Part shown: positions 44,589 to 56,205 of the stretch, in pieces
Layout: every line of letters begins with the position of its first letter
Numbering within the stretch: position 1 is the first letter of the stretch
DNA from: Aphelenchoides besseyi
Taxonomy: Eukaryota; Nematoda; Chromadorea; Rhabditida; Aphelenchoididae
Length of the DNA: 64,000 nt
Assembly (NCBI GenBank): GCA_024699855.1
Contig: JAMPIQ010000002.1
Location: forward strand, 1,302,001-1,366,000
Direction of reading: 5' to 3'
Notes under the pieces: model-generated
The model's input: the letters and a program-made list of their open reading frames with translations, nothing else
Told to the model about the DNA's origin: nothing
Database searches by the model: none
Made by a program: the position numbers and the translations under genes

Positions 44589-45104
44589 TTAGCAGCTTGA
44601 GCGTTTGATGAAACGAAGACGTTGCCGACGTCCGAGTTTCTTGAATTTTTGTAACCGAATCTTCTTCGTGCGTCCGAACTGGTCTTGAACAACACAACAT
44701 GAACCGTCATCTTGATTATCGTCCATTGGACCGCTTGGAATATTCGAATCGGAGTCGCCATTATTCACGGAACTTTCTTCGTGATTACTTGAAGAGGAGG
44801 AAAAGGAATTTGAGTGAGAGTTTGAATTGGAAGTCGACCATGAATACGAGCCGTCAGCGTTGTACTGTCGATCGTCATCACGTTGCGAGTTGTCGTGCGA
44901 ATTTTGGTTTTGATTTTGATTGTTCTGTTTGTTGTAATATTCTTCCTGTCGTCCGTGTTTCGATCCTCGACTTTGTGCGTCAGATGAAGAGCTTGAAGAA
45001 TGGCGATTGGAATTAGACTTTGAATGGGAGCTCTGACGACGTTGAGCTTTGGCAATTTGAAGGGAAACTAACAGAAGGACGACCAAAGCAACTTTCACGG
45101 ACAT
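44589..45104 (-). CDS. Secreted Ser/Asn/Gln-rich protein with basic Cys-containing tail
   Basis: Single-exon 171-residue ORF from ATG 45104. Signal peptide VALVVLLLVSLQIAKA, then a low-complexity polar region (runs of Ser, QNNQNQNQN, repeated SNSHSNS). The C-terminus changes character: SCCVVQDQFGRTKK, then KFKKLGRRQRLRFIKR and a final Cys. The three Cys could make one or more disulphides. A STATAWAARS match sits about 100 bp upstream. No known family recognised; a gland-secreted effector or a precursor of a basic peptide are the options. Confidence 0.68.
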   Translation of the reverse strand: MSVKVALVVLLLVSLQIAKAQRRQSSHSKSNSNRHSSSSSSDAQSRGSKHGRQEEYYNKQNNQNQNQNSHDNSQRDDDRQYNADGSYSWSTSNSNSHSNSFSSSSSNHEESSVNNGDSDSNIPSGPMDDNQDDGSCCVVQDQFGRTKKIRLQKFKKLGRRQRLRFIKRSSC

Positions 45105-45202
45105 CTAAACACACGAAATGAGTTTGAACGTAACGGAAGGTTTTACCTTTGATTCCTCAATATTCTCGATTCCAAGCAGTGTAATTCAAGCCGTGATTTC
45201 AA

Positions 45203-45212
45203 GTTTTTATAC
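45203..45212 (-). promoter_or_regulatory. TATA element matching STATAWAARS
   Basis: On the minus strand the sequence is GTATAAAAAC, which fits all positions of the gland promoter motif, 99 bp upstream of the ATG at 45104. Confidence 0.5.
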
Positions 45213-45560
45213 TCGTTTTTTATGCAAAAAACAAAACGTCCATCTAAACAAACAGATGAAACCATTGAGTGGTCTTTTCGAACAAATCGAGTTTGGACTT
45301 TCGGTTTGTTCAGCTTCATAGCTTGGAACTGCTGTTTCTATTATTGCATTCCTCTTTGTAACCTCGTAATGAAAACTGGTCGTGGGTGTTGAAACTACGA
45401 AGAAAAAAGTTGGAGGCGTTGAGTTGGTTGTTTGATCAACTTTACATCTGTAGGTGGGTTTACCCAAAAGTTTATTAGTCCTTCTTCGACAAACTGACGA
45501 ATTTCAATAGTTTTAACGGTAAACAGCAACATTTATTCAACAAAAATACTTTTCACAAAA

Positions 45561-46359
45561 CTAACTGATTCCGGCAGCTTCGACGAATTCTCCGAATAAA
45601 CTACTGGGTTTAGTCAAAAGAGCTGTTGGAGTGTCGAACTAACGAAATCGACCGGGTTGCATAACCAGCAATCGATCGTAGTCGAGAATCGTGTGTAAGC
45701 GGGAAGCGATTGTAAGTACCGTGCAATGAGCGAAATGATCACGAATCGTCTGCTGAACCAACGTATCGATCTGTATATCCACAGCAGCTGTTGCTTCCTC
45801 CATCTGCAATTTCATGATCTAAACCGGCCGTTAACGAGTTAACAAAATCGGACAAATGAACTTTTTCTAATGTCGATCACAACTTCAAATCGTCATATTC
45901 TCCGAATGGATCCAAATTTGATCGTAAGCTGCCGCAAAAAAGAGCCGAATCCTAAAGTCAATTGTCCTTTCAAACTCGTATCAAATTCACTTGTGGAATG
46001 ACGGTCAAAATTTGTCGCAATGTTCGACCCAAATCTTTGATGTTCACATCGCCAATCAAAACTTCGCCTTCAAACGGCTCCACTAACCGGAAAAGAACAG
46101 ACGAAATGAAAGTCTTTCCCACAAATTCAGGCATTCAAGACACTCATAAGTCAATTGAGTTACCAGATCCTGTTCGTCTGACAATTCCAATTCGTTTGCC
46201 ATGTTCAACACGAAAACTAACGTCGTGAAGTACGGGGTCATCTTGTTCTCGATATCGCAGTGAAATGTTTCGAAACTCGACCAATGAGTTAACCAGTAAC
46301 TTTCTTGCCCGACGCTCCCAAATCTCTTCGGCTTCAAGAGTCGTATATTCTTTCAGACG
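45561..46359 (-). pseudogene. ABCC (MRP-type) transporter pseudogene, second nucleotide-binding domain
   Basis: The piece runs from RLKEYTTLEAEEIWERR (linker before NBD2) through LRYREQDDPVLHDVSF and LVEPFEGEVLIGDVNIKDLG. It goes on to the D-loop region ATAAVDIQIDTLVQQT, HTILDYDRLLVMQPGR, and an end resembling other MRPs (FDTPTALLTKPSS). The Walker A is broken: GIVRRTGSG is followed by about 40 bp of stop-containing sequence before GKTFISSVLFRL. The usual DEATAAVD reads EEATAAVD. A TAG interrupts the C-terminal end (45639-45641), and the signature-motif region is missing. The transmembrane part was not found in an intact form upstream. Confidence 0.8.
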
Positions 46360-47350
46360 TTCAACACAAAATGCGCGCGATCTTTGTTACGCAAAAAAGA
46401 CCAAAGAGTTCATTTGCGTAATCACGGAACAATTGAAATGCATTCACATCGAGAAGTTGAATCATGTGTTCTTTGTGACGCAAAAAGGACGTGGTTTTGG
46501 CACCAAAAAAGTACTTTGTGTGCTTTTTTGGCGGCACTCAAAGTGAGCAGAGAGAAAGAGCGCACGGAAACGAGAGGACAAAGAAACGAGCGTGCGGTCG
46601 GAAAGAGCGCGTGTTCTTTCGCTTCTCACCGCAACCGCGTCCCGTCAACCACACGGCCAGTCGAAATGCGTGAAAGCGGACGAGCGGACGAGAAACGTCA
46701 GCCTTGCGCATGGGTGATAACGTGACCAATGAGGCTCTGCCGAGGTGCGTTTATCGCTGGTTGAAAACTTTCTACCAATTGCCCGCCGCGACTGTCCTGA
46801 AACATGGATGTCGTTGGCAATTTTTGGACGGCCAATCGGCCTTATAATCACACTCCGTTCCAACGGAACTCTTGTTCTCGTCGAAGGTCGTTTGACCGTC
46901 GAGATCTTGACCGACGACTGCGAAGTTCAAAGGGTGAAAGTCGTTGGATGAGGAAGAGGTGTGCGGCTGTTACATTTCTCAACTGATGACGTAAAAGAAA
47001 CCTGCGAGAAAAAGTGAACCCAAATAGTCAAACAATTCGAGTTGGTGTATTTGCGGGACGCAAATTCCACAAGCTCCAACAAACCCTGTAGAGTCTTCAA
47101 CAACAAACAATCGCCGATCAACTGGACTCAAAAACGATCAGTAACAATCGTGGAATCTAGAAGCCGAAGTTATTGTAGAGTTTTACTTCCTTGTTCTTAA
47201 CTACCATCTTTGATCTTTTTTGGCATTAATTTAAGCAACAGATTAGGAAATAGGCGAAGATTAGAATGCCGAGGTTTTCTTTGAGAATGACGATCGTTTT
47301 GTTCTTAGGTCCAAATGGGCGTGAACATTTGATTTTGGCCTTTGAGCCAC
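46360..47350. other. Region between ABCC pseudogene and neuropeptide gene
   Basis: No gene recognised. 46380-46690 is unusually rich in CG and AG repeats (GAGAGAAAGAGCGC and similar). A minus-strand piece at about 46990-47110 (HQLELFDYLGSLFLAGFF) may be an ABCC transmembrane remnant. Confidence 0.3.
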
Positions 47351-47353
47351 ATG

Positions 47354-47360
47354 TATAAAA
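47354..47360 (+). promoter_or_regulatory. TATA box
   Basis: TATAAAA, 68 bp upstream of the neuropeptide ATG at 47428. Confidence 0.55.
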
Positions 47361-47427
47361 GAAAGCAGTAGCATAGATGAGGAGTTCTAATCGTTCCAAA
47401 GGTTCTCTTCTTTAGCTCCAAATCGAC

Positions 47428-47670
47428 ATGCTCACTTCTGTATTTTTCGTTGTTCTCTTGATTTCCGCATCTGTAGAGCGATCGGATGCGCGATCTCAAT
47501 CGATGAGAGCGTTGGCATTTGCAGCCGAAGCCGATCAGCCGTCACCACGTCGAGCTTCCTTTTCGTCCAGCGACTTTGCTCCGTCGATGAATGCTTTCTG
47601 TTACTTCCATCCGATGATCTGCAATCAAATTGGCGATGCAGCGGCGGAACGTGGATTCCGATTGTTCTGA
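47428..47670 (+). CDS. Allatostatin-C-like neuropeptide precursor
   Basis: Single-exon 80-residue precursor. A signal peptide (SVFFVVLLISASV) is followed by a spacer and a dibasic RR at residues 41-42. A predicted mature peptide contains CYFHPMIC (Cys58-Cys65, six residues between). Arthropod allatostatin-C has CYFNPISC, with the same spacing and YF-P core, forming one disulphide ring. Nematodes have allatostatin-C/somatostatin-like peptides. Here the chain continues 15 residues past the second Cys to end RGFRLF, unlike the short tails of arthropod forms. A polyadenylation signal is at about 47705. Confidence 0.62.
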   Translation: MLTSVFFVVLLISASVERSDARSQSMRALAFAAEADQPSPRRASFSSSDFAPSMNAFCYFHPMICNQIGDAAAERGFRLF

Positions 47671-47852
47671 TCACGATTCTGTTGCCGTTGTAGCCGGTGT
47701 CCAAATAAACAATTCGAAGTCATTAAAACGATTTTGTTGAAAATATGAACTCAAACATCAACACAGACGACAAGAGATTATCCATCTAACAGCCGAGTTC
47801 TCGTCGGCAGTTTTCGAGTTCGCTTTCAAACGATCACGCTGTTTTGTAATGA

Positions 47853-49282
47853 ATGTCTCCGTTCTTTCGCCGATTGATTAGTCTGATTTTGGCGATTTCG
47901 TTTTGCCTTCTAGTCATCTTAAACATTGAATGGGTTGGCAATTCGATTAATCCAATTGAAAATGTTCTCGAAACAAAGTTGCCGACTGAAGGCTCTGCAG
48001 TCGTTTTGCTGTCGAAGCGTGTAACTAACGTTGCCAACAAGTTTTGTGTGATTTACAATTACACGGTGGCCGAAGACTTGAGGTGAACAGAAAGCGAATG
48101 CAACGAGATGGTTTTCGATTTCAGTCGATCTCGCGATTACGAACCGATATCCTTGGCCGTCCATTCGACTATGAGTTACGCTCGTTATTTGGTTGAACAA
48201 GCGGATACGTGGGATGATTTCATTAGCTACGCGCTACTCGTGGAAGCAAACAGGAAGATTCACGTCCAAAATTTAGATCAACTTTGGCACTGCGACTCGG
48301 AAGTTCGTCGGAAAGTTTCTCTGCATTTGGTTTGGGAGTTGTCGCCGTTTCAGATGAATTGTGATATTGATTTGGAGACTTTGACTTTCAATTACACTTG
48401 TGATGACTATGATAGAAGAAGAGGTAACAACGAAGAACTTCGATCAACTGCAGGGTTTTAGCATTTCCAATGATTGCCGCTTCTGTTATCGTCTATCCGA
48501 TCAATTACCTTCGAAATATTGCGAGACGTGGTGCTGGAACTCGGCTTCATATCGTCGCTGACATGGAGAACATTTTCAGTCCGTCTTTTGGACAAATGAC
48601 AAGAAACGAAACCGCTTTGATGCTCCGAAAATATCCGACGGAAAAGTACGTACTCGTGTATCGACGATTCGAATTGAAACCGGGAATCCAAAAACCTAAA
48701 ACGATTCATGAGCTGTGGACGTTATTGAAGGTGGGCAAGAAACGTTCTAATGTCTTTGTCATTTGTTTTTAGTTGTCGAAAGCGACATTCTTTCACTCCA
48801 AGTTCTTTCCGCGCGGACACTTTATTCCCGGTCTGCAGGAGTGGTTGAGATACTCGGCAACTAATTCGGGTGTCATATCAATCGGAATCGATTACACGTG
48901 AGTTTAGGAGGGAAACACCTTGATCGTTGTACTTAAGGAATGGCGGTTGGGAGCCTCAGTTTGTTATGCCATCTGAAGCACCATTGCACTACGAAGAAGT
49001 TCTGACCAGACGTTACGATCATCAAGTTTTGGTAAATGGCATTTTCGATTACGATTAAAATTTCCGTGTGTAGGTGCGAGAACTCTGTCGTGCCGGTTAC
49101 AAGTTCCGAGTACTGTCGCACGTATTCAACATTCACGTCGGTTGGAAGAGAAATCATACGAATTTGGATTTGGTGCTAAAACGAGTCACGAAATACGATC
49201 CCCGTTACGGGAACAACGATTTCACTCGTTACATCGAAGAGAAATATCCGGAGACTGCTGGAGGTTGTCCACGATTACCCTA
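47853..49282 (+). CDS. GT49 glycosyltransferase (B4GAT1/LARGE C-domain type)
   Basis: Type II membrane protein. Its N-terminal anchor is ISLILAISFCLLVILNI, then about 390 residues of lumenal domain in six exons; the first introns are about 48083-48124 and 48424-48460. The GT49 family adds beta-1,4-glucuronic acid in dystroglycan-type glycans in the Golgi. Seen here: VYPINYLRNIARRGAGTR, a stretch with HIVADMENIF where GT49 enzymes have a metal-binding DxD, and EPQFVMPSEAPLHYEE. The C-terminal part reads HQVLVRELCRAGYKF and VLSHVFNIH. The DxD position reads Asp-Met-Glu, so metal binding may differ. The N-terminal part holds an acceptor-domain-like Trp/Tyr-rich region. Ends GGCPRLP-stop. Confidence 0.78.
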
Positions 49283-49339
49283 AAGATAATGTTTGTTTTA
49301 CGTCATTTTGATCGCGATTTCTATTCTCGAGCTCATTAA

Positions 49340-52300
49340 TTAGAAGATAAACGGAAGACGGCTGTTCGGTTCTTGTCGAATTGAGTGGTTAGACAAGAGT
49401 GCGAAGTGTTGAAACATTTTGCTCTTTAATCAACATGACCGAGTTGTGTTCCCAAACAAAACCATTTCCCACGTCGATGGTCAGTTGACGGACTTAAAAG
49501 GACGATCTTTGAATTTGTGTAACGAAAGTTTGCCGTCGCAATGTTTCGGTTTTGCAGTCTGAAGGTTCATGTTGAATGGGAAGTTAATTCGTGTCTACGG
49601 TGGATGTTTGATTAAAACACATCATTTTTCGCGTTTTTAAATAAACTTCTAATGAGGAGATTTACGCCGTTGTGTAGAAACGATCACGTTTAGCTCTCCA
49701 TTTAAGTTTGCTTCACGTCTTGTGCATTGAAACTCAATGGTGCGACTTGAAGAGGACTTCTGAAGCAGAAGTTCTAATCGAACGTAAGAGCGAGTTCTCG
49801 AGAATTGTCATTTTCACGGCCAATCAATTATTCTGACATCCTAAGAGCGAGAGTTTCGTCTCGATGACTCCAAATTGTTCTCCGACTTGTCTTCTCGTTC
49901 GACATCCAAACGGTGGGAACGATGTCGACTCGTTTATTCTGAGGAAACCAATGAGAGAATCATGCTGCAATACAAAGGACCAATCTCACGGTGTTTGAAC
50001 GCGTTCAATGATCGCGAACAGTTTGGTTTGTCGAATTCTGCGTTCACGTGAATCGATTAACCCGAGACTGTTGGTACAAGAACGACAAAGAGATGTGCGT
50101 GAATATTGAGATGTGACTTGTGAATTGATAAGAAGATGAGGAAAAGAAATGCGGATGTTTAAAATTGGAATTCGACTCAGACCAAAAGTTGCCGTCGAAT
50201 GGAACGCTTTTCGTTTACATTTGTTTTCTTATCGAAAACGCTCGAAATCATTAGTGTAAGTGCGTTCATGTTCGTTTGTCGGCCTTTGACGTGCGAACTT
50301 TGTTAGTTTGTCATTTCGATAATGACCACTAGGTTCTCATGTCATTCACACATCAGACATGAACGCATAAATTTGGAAGGCCAACTCGATTAGTGGCATT
50401 GAAACCTTTTGCTCTTGTCGTCATTACCGTATTGGTCGACGTTACCAAGAAGCCTAACAAGCGAATCGAGGAGCCAAAGTTCACTTAATGAACTACGTAA
50501 TCGTGACCACAGGCAACTATTCACGTGCATTTTCCAACTTCGAATTGTTATTTTGAGGAATCGAATTACGTCAAAAAAGGTTACGATTTTTTATATTCGC
50601 TGTTTCTGTTATTATAATAACTTACTTACGTGTTGCGTTAACTTGTTTTTCGAACTTGACTGCACCAATTTAAATGTACAGCCAGCAAAAGGCTTTTAAA
50701 GTTCAAAGCTTTTTCTTTGGGCAGCTGCTTTTAAGTTCTCGTTTTGCACGTACGGTAATCAAAACATTTTAATGGAAAAAGTTCTTGAGATTTCAACGTC
50801 GACGTTCCAACGGAACTCGAGGGTTGGGAGCCGATGGCAACGTGAGAAACAGTTGAGTCATTAGGACGATCAAATTTCTTGTGTGATTTCCGGTCTTCTC
50901 GTTTGAATCTCTTTGGCGACTGCTGACCGTCAGAGCGCCGATATCATTTGTGAACGTTGAGGCGCTTGTGCCCACTGATATGATTAAGCCGTCGAGATTC
51001 CGACCGTTTTTCCGTCTTCTGCATTGTTGATCTTCAATTTTGTTAATGTGAAGGCGAAGCGTTCGTTTGCCTATTCCGACATTCTACTTGATCTGTTTTT
51101 GTTTATTTGCGAAGCTGACATTTTGGGTTTTGAATCAAACGCCTCCGTCCACTTCTTAGTTGCAATTTTAGGCCCAAAATGCGTGGAAATTTGTTCTCCA
51201 GTTTTGTCTTTAGCTCGCAACAAAAACCACTTGGAACCAGCGACCAACAAACGTATATTTCCTGCGGATTGTTTGTTTACCCAAAAGAAGAAATTGGTAA
51301 TTTAAGAGCGAATACCCATTGATGATCTTTTGGGAGTGTTGATTCTCGTGAATTCGAATTAACAAATTTGAGCTGAACACGTGACTTCTCTTCACCGAGG
51401 AACACACCGTTCCGCCCACTTACGATTCTGATTCGTCTGTCGAGTGAGTTACGTTCGCTACAAACTCGTGGAGACGGAAGTACGATTCGAGAACGAGCGA
51501 CTTCTTCCAATTCGTTTCAATTACAGTCCACGAATCGTATTCTTGAATTCGAGTTTGTATTTTGAGAATCTTCACCATCGTCTAGTCCCTTACAATGATT
51601 AACTTTCCAAATTAGTGGAACCGTTTAATCATCTCAAGACCCGTTAAATTTGACCGACCACGCAGTTTAGATCGCGCTGAAAAGTTCAGTATCGGAGGTT
51701 CAAGTTTTGCATTCCGATGGCTTTGTTCGCACGCCAAACGAACTCATGATAATCTACGAAGCCTTCGAGATTACAACGAAATCCGTTGCGTGTGAACGTT
51801 CGTTTGATTACCGGGAAACCGCTAATGACGTTAATGTGTACAGAAGCTACGGTCGAAAACATGAACTTGAATCTCGTAAACAACTCCCGGTAGTCTTCTT
51901 CGAGGGGAAATTGTACGATTTGTAATATTTCCGTGTTAATCTCTTCCTTATTCTTCTGGAAAGCGACGTCAAAAGGTTCCACGTTCTTAGTCTCCGAGAG
52001 GCCAAATCCGTTGATTGATTTTTGGTTGCTGTTCGATTCTCGAAACGATTAGACGAATGAAATCATGATCTTTGTTTATGAGTCAAGAACTTCTGATTTG
52101 TTTTCACCATAACAGAGCTTGTAACCTCTTTGTACTTTGACAGCGGAAGTTTAGACGAAGAGAAGATCAAAGTGTCTGGGTGTTCACCTTCATTTCCTGT
52201 CGAAAAGTTGTAATTTGATAAAGACGCTCAAGCGCCTAATCTCTTGGTGTTTTGGCAAAAATGTCCGTCATTTTTGATGTCTAGCAATTGAGAAATGCGG

Positions 52301-53905
52301 TCGAATCAACGAGCACGCTATTACTCCAAAACTGCTTATCTTCATGTTGTTTTGCATTTGCAATTGGTTTTGAAAATACCGTAGATGATGACAGCAACGT
52401 CACGAAGCCGATTTGCACGAGTGGGCGGAGCTCTTAGCTGCATAAATTTTGAACGATAACTACAATCAACAACTCTCTTTAATAGAACTCGTCATTTTCC
52501 AATTAGAATCCCCGGGAAACAATCACAACGCTTCTCCTGCTTAGCAGCTTCAACTCTACGGGTTTCTTTGCCATCGAGATGTCTGCATGGTCAGCTTTCT
52601 AGCTACCAGTTGATCTCTTTTTGCGTAGATAGTTAAATCCTATAGCTTTGTTCTTATGGTTTTACTGCAAAGCGTCTAGTCGCTTTCGAACTTTCTTTCC
52701 TTATTCACTTGTGAACTAACGTATTTGAGAACAGTAACATGCGATTTTGTCCTTCGAGCTTCCAAATTTACCTCCGTCTGCTTGTGTTTCCGTGGCATAC
52801 GGTGATCGTTTAACGAGCAGATTGCATGTTCTTCCGTAGCTCTCGAACGTTCGCTTCTTCAAAAAAAACACGATCGTTGAGCTTTCGCGTGCTAAGGTGG
52901 AGTTAACGAAAGGGGAGTCCATTAATGGTCGTTTATCTTTGGGGCGATTAGCCACCCAGTAGCATCGAATGCATTTGTGAAAACAAAACGCCTCATATCA
53001 CAAATATTTTTCTTTGTGTCGTCACGCATCGTAGCTCTTCGTTTTTCAACCCTCTACTTCGTATTTCAATCTTTATGTTCATCAATCTCTGAAATGGGTT
53101 CTTCGGCGGTCAGTAATCAGAATACAAACCGCTCTTTTTGCCCTTCCGTCTGGACGTGTCAAAACGTTTCGGATTTCCCGCCAAGCGCGGAAATTGGCAC
53201 CTCCGTTCTCTGAACAAAACAGTCGATGGAGCCCGAAAATAGTCGTCTTAGTCAAACACCTTTTTTCGGGTAAACGAATTAGAAGGCGGTAGGTACGAAT
53301 CAAAGTTGTACAAACTTGAGGCGACCTTCTATTTCTGACTTCTCGACTATACGAATTTTTACACAAAATACAAAGACGAATGTTTTTGTTTGTAGTCTGC
53401 TTTGACATCCGAGCGTGCGGGTGATTTCGAATTCACATAAAATTTTGATAAGCGAAGTATGTAATCAAACAAAGAACGATGTTGTTCGAACGTTGGTCGG
53501 CATTCTTTGGCATTTGACAAGATGATTGTGGATAATTACCTACGGGACCCCTTCAATGACATCCGCTTTGAAATGTCAAATTTAAAGTCGACTTGCACTT
53601 TTCGGCTGCAGGTGAACATCTTCTACTGTTAATCTCATCTCATTGAAAGTCCATACACTCTCGGGCTTTTGGATTAACGACAAGAAGACGAACAAACTCT
53701 GTGGACTTCTTTGAGCTCCTCCATCTCAACACTACGGTTTTCCTTTCATTTTCTAAAGCATTCGTGGAATTAGAAGTGCAATCCGATTTCTATTGTGCTT
53801 TTCATTTAAACCGCGTTTTCATAAGGAAATTAATCGGAACATGATGTTTTTGTGTATGTTGTTGGAAGTCACTCAATGGTCTCCTTCCAGGAATAAACTA
53901 ACCAA
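49340..53905. other. Gene-poor region, about 4.5 kb
   Basis: No gene, RNA or repeat recognised on either strand. Open stretches exist (for example 51024-51305 plus and 51686-51982 minus) but lack ATG starts, splice structure or recognisable motifs. May hold regulatory DNA or non-coding RNA. Confidence 0.4.
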
Positions 53906-56059
53906 ATGCATCTCTTTCGGTACAACGACACGTGGACCCAATCATGTCAATTAAACTCCACGGAAACTACGGACAATCTGCGTGTTGGATTAGTCGGAGT
54001 GATGGGTAGTGGATTGGCGGTTGTAAGTCTACTGGTACAGTTTTCACTCTAACCGGGCGCTTTGTAGACGAGTTTGATTGAGAATCTGATCTTGTTTTAC
54101 GTTTTTTCAACTTCTCGCAAACTACGTCGTCAGAATTATGCGAATCCTGTTTTGTTGGCTTGTTTCGATTCGATAGTTTCCCTTTGCTACATTTTGACGG
54201 CATCCGTCAATGTGATTGCCTACCGTTTGGCGAGTCCATCGATGGTTCGAACTTGGGCCTCCTACATGCGATTTGCTTACTGTTTGCAGGTAACGACAAT
54301 AAGTAGGTATTGGATTATTGTGGTTTTAGCATTTTTCACTTACAACCGCGAACTATTTGCTTGTGATTGCCAGTTTGGAGCGATATCTGGCTAATGGTCC
54401 GATGTTGAGACAAGTGAGTGAAGGGAAGTACTTGCGCGGATACTGGGCTTTGATTTAGACCTTTCAAAAGCGACTTCTCGTTCTGATCGTTGGAAACAAA
54501 CCGATGGTAATTGGATTGATCGTTTTCTTATCGTTTATGTTCAAAGCGACTTTGTACTTGGAAACAGATACAATGATCCTGCCATTCTGCAACGATTTGG
54601 AAAAGTGAGTGATCTGTGAGCTGAACAACGAAATCATGTTTTTAGTGTTATTCCGATATGGTTGACGAATGTTCACGATTCCACGGCGTCATTGAGGTTC
54701 TGGACGCGAAAAATCTGCACGATCATCCTCCCGTTTCTTCTGCTCGCCTTTTGCAACGCTCACATTGTTTTGCATTTGCGAAGAAAACGACGACAACAAA
54801 CGAAAGGAGCAGTTCAAACGCAACAATCGAACGGGATTCCGAGTCAACATCACCAGTTGGTTCAACAACGTCACGCTTCAGCGGGCTCTCAAACTCGTCG
54901 GCAATCGATTCGACGACGTTACAGCGAAAAGAAGGGCGTTCGTATTGCCACCAGGACATTGGTCATGGTCGTCGGTTGCTATTTGATTTCGGTGAGTTTT
55001 CGAAGCTACTCACGAGCTTACTAACTGGAGCCTTCAGAACTCATTGACTACGGTTATTAATATTTGGGAGTACATTGACATGAAATTCCTGCGCTACGAA
55101 CACTATTACGCGTATTTGATCGCATCGGACATCTCCGCTTTGGTAAGTTAAAAATAATCCGAAACGTACGGTTGTTGATTAGGAATCTTAAATGTTTCCG
55201 TTAATCCCAAACTTAATCCGTTTTGACGCAAAAACAATATTTGTATCCAGAAGGCTAAAAAAGGACTATTGAACTTATCGGTTTCTTGCAAATCCTTTTC
55301 GTTTCAACATTCCAAAAACAATTGAGCTCGTTTCTAATTTGTTGCAACCAAAAGCACTTTTTTCGTGACGACAGCAAACGTCTATTTTGGTCGTATAATT
55401 GCGTACTTCCTGATTATATTTATAGTCAACTGAAGACATTGAGATTAACTTTCAGTTGACTATCGCCGGTTGTGCTCTTCGTTTGCCGATTTATGTTATG
55501 AACGATGGTCGAATCCGGAAGGCAATTTTCCGAGCTTTGATTCGCTTCCGTTACTGTGGAAGTGCTCATAATCTTCACAACATTGCTAATGGCAACTTGG
55601 AGAAATGGTCGATTGTTATCGTATCCAATAGTTTGAGATCGAATTTGACCAATGCATTCAGCTACGTAGGTTCTCAATCATCGTTTCTTATCAATTGATA
55701 GCCATTTTTAGGATGTTCGTGGCAAAAAGAGTTTCGATCAATTGGCAGTTTTGGTGCAAAACCGTCGTCGTTTCCTCGTCCAAATGACCATCAATCTCGG
55801 AATGGTTCAGGAGTTGGGAAAAGAACGAAGCTTTTCGTCGACCGATTTGACGGACAGCGACGAGCATTTGGAGATGATTTGCGATTCTTCGCGGTTCGTT
55901 TGCTGTTGACATCCTTGTGCTTACTGTTACTCCTTTAGAGCTCTGATCAATCACTCACAAGGCACGACTCCAAGTCAAGGGCCCCAAACTCGACGGTACG
56001 CAGCGATTGCAACCCCTTCGAGTTCTCAGAACTTAAAGTCAAAATGGAGACATCGCTAA
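53906..56059 (+). CDS. Class A (rhodopsin-like) GPCR, orphan peptide-receptor type
   Basis: ATG at 53906, close to a TTCCAG that could be a splice-leader acceptor. At least nine exons. The N-terminus has Asn-glycosylation sites (NDT, NST). TM1 carries ENLILFYVFS, and TM2 reads LLACFDSIVSLCYIL. TM3 ends SLERYLA, in the place of the DRY motif, with ANYLLVIASLERYL before it. TM5 reads ICTIILPFLLLAFCNAHIV and is followed by a long basic third loop with many Gln/Arg/Ser. TM6 begins GVRIATRTLVMVVGCYLIS. TM7 ends LRLPIYVMNDGRIRKA, where NPxxY is replaced by LPIYV. This layout is typical of nematode peptide receptors of the FMRFamide/myosuppressin-receptor-like group. The ligand is unknown. Confidence 0.78.
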
Positions 56060-56205
56060 GAGCTTACTGTCTAATTCTTACGGTTCAATTGTTTGCATAT
56101 TATCGGGCCAAATTCTTGTATTCTTTCGGGTATCATCGATTTCGCACTCTTTTTGTTGTTTGTTATCACAAGAAATAAACTCGATTTCTTGAACTGACCG
56201 CCGAT

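Noticed and set aside
46538..46729. ORFs in the CG/AG-rich stretch upstream of the ABCC pseudogene
   Set aside because: Open frames on both strands follow from the base composition; no domain seen.
53082..53408. Minus-strand ORF of 108 codons
   Set aside because: No ATG of strength, no domain, many Arg/Cys of antisense type; not supported.
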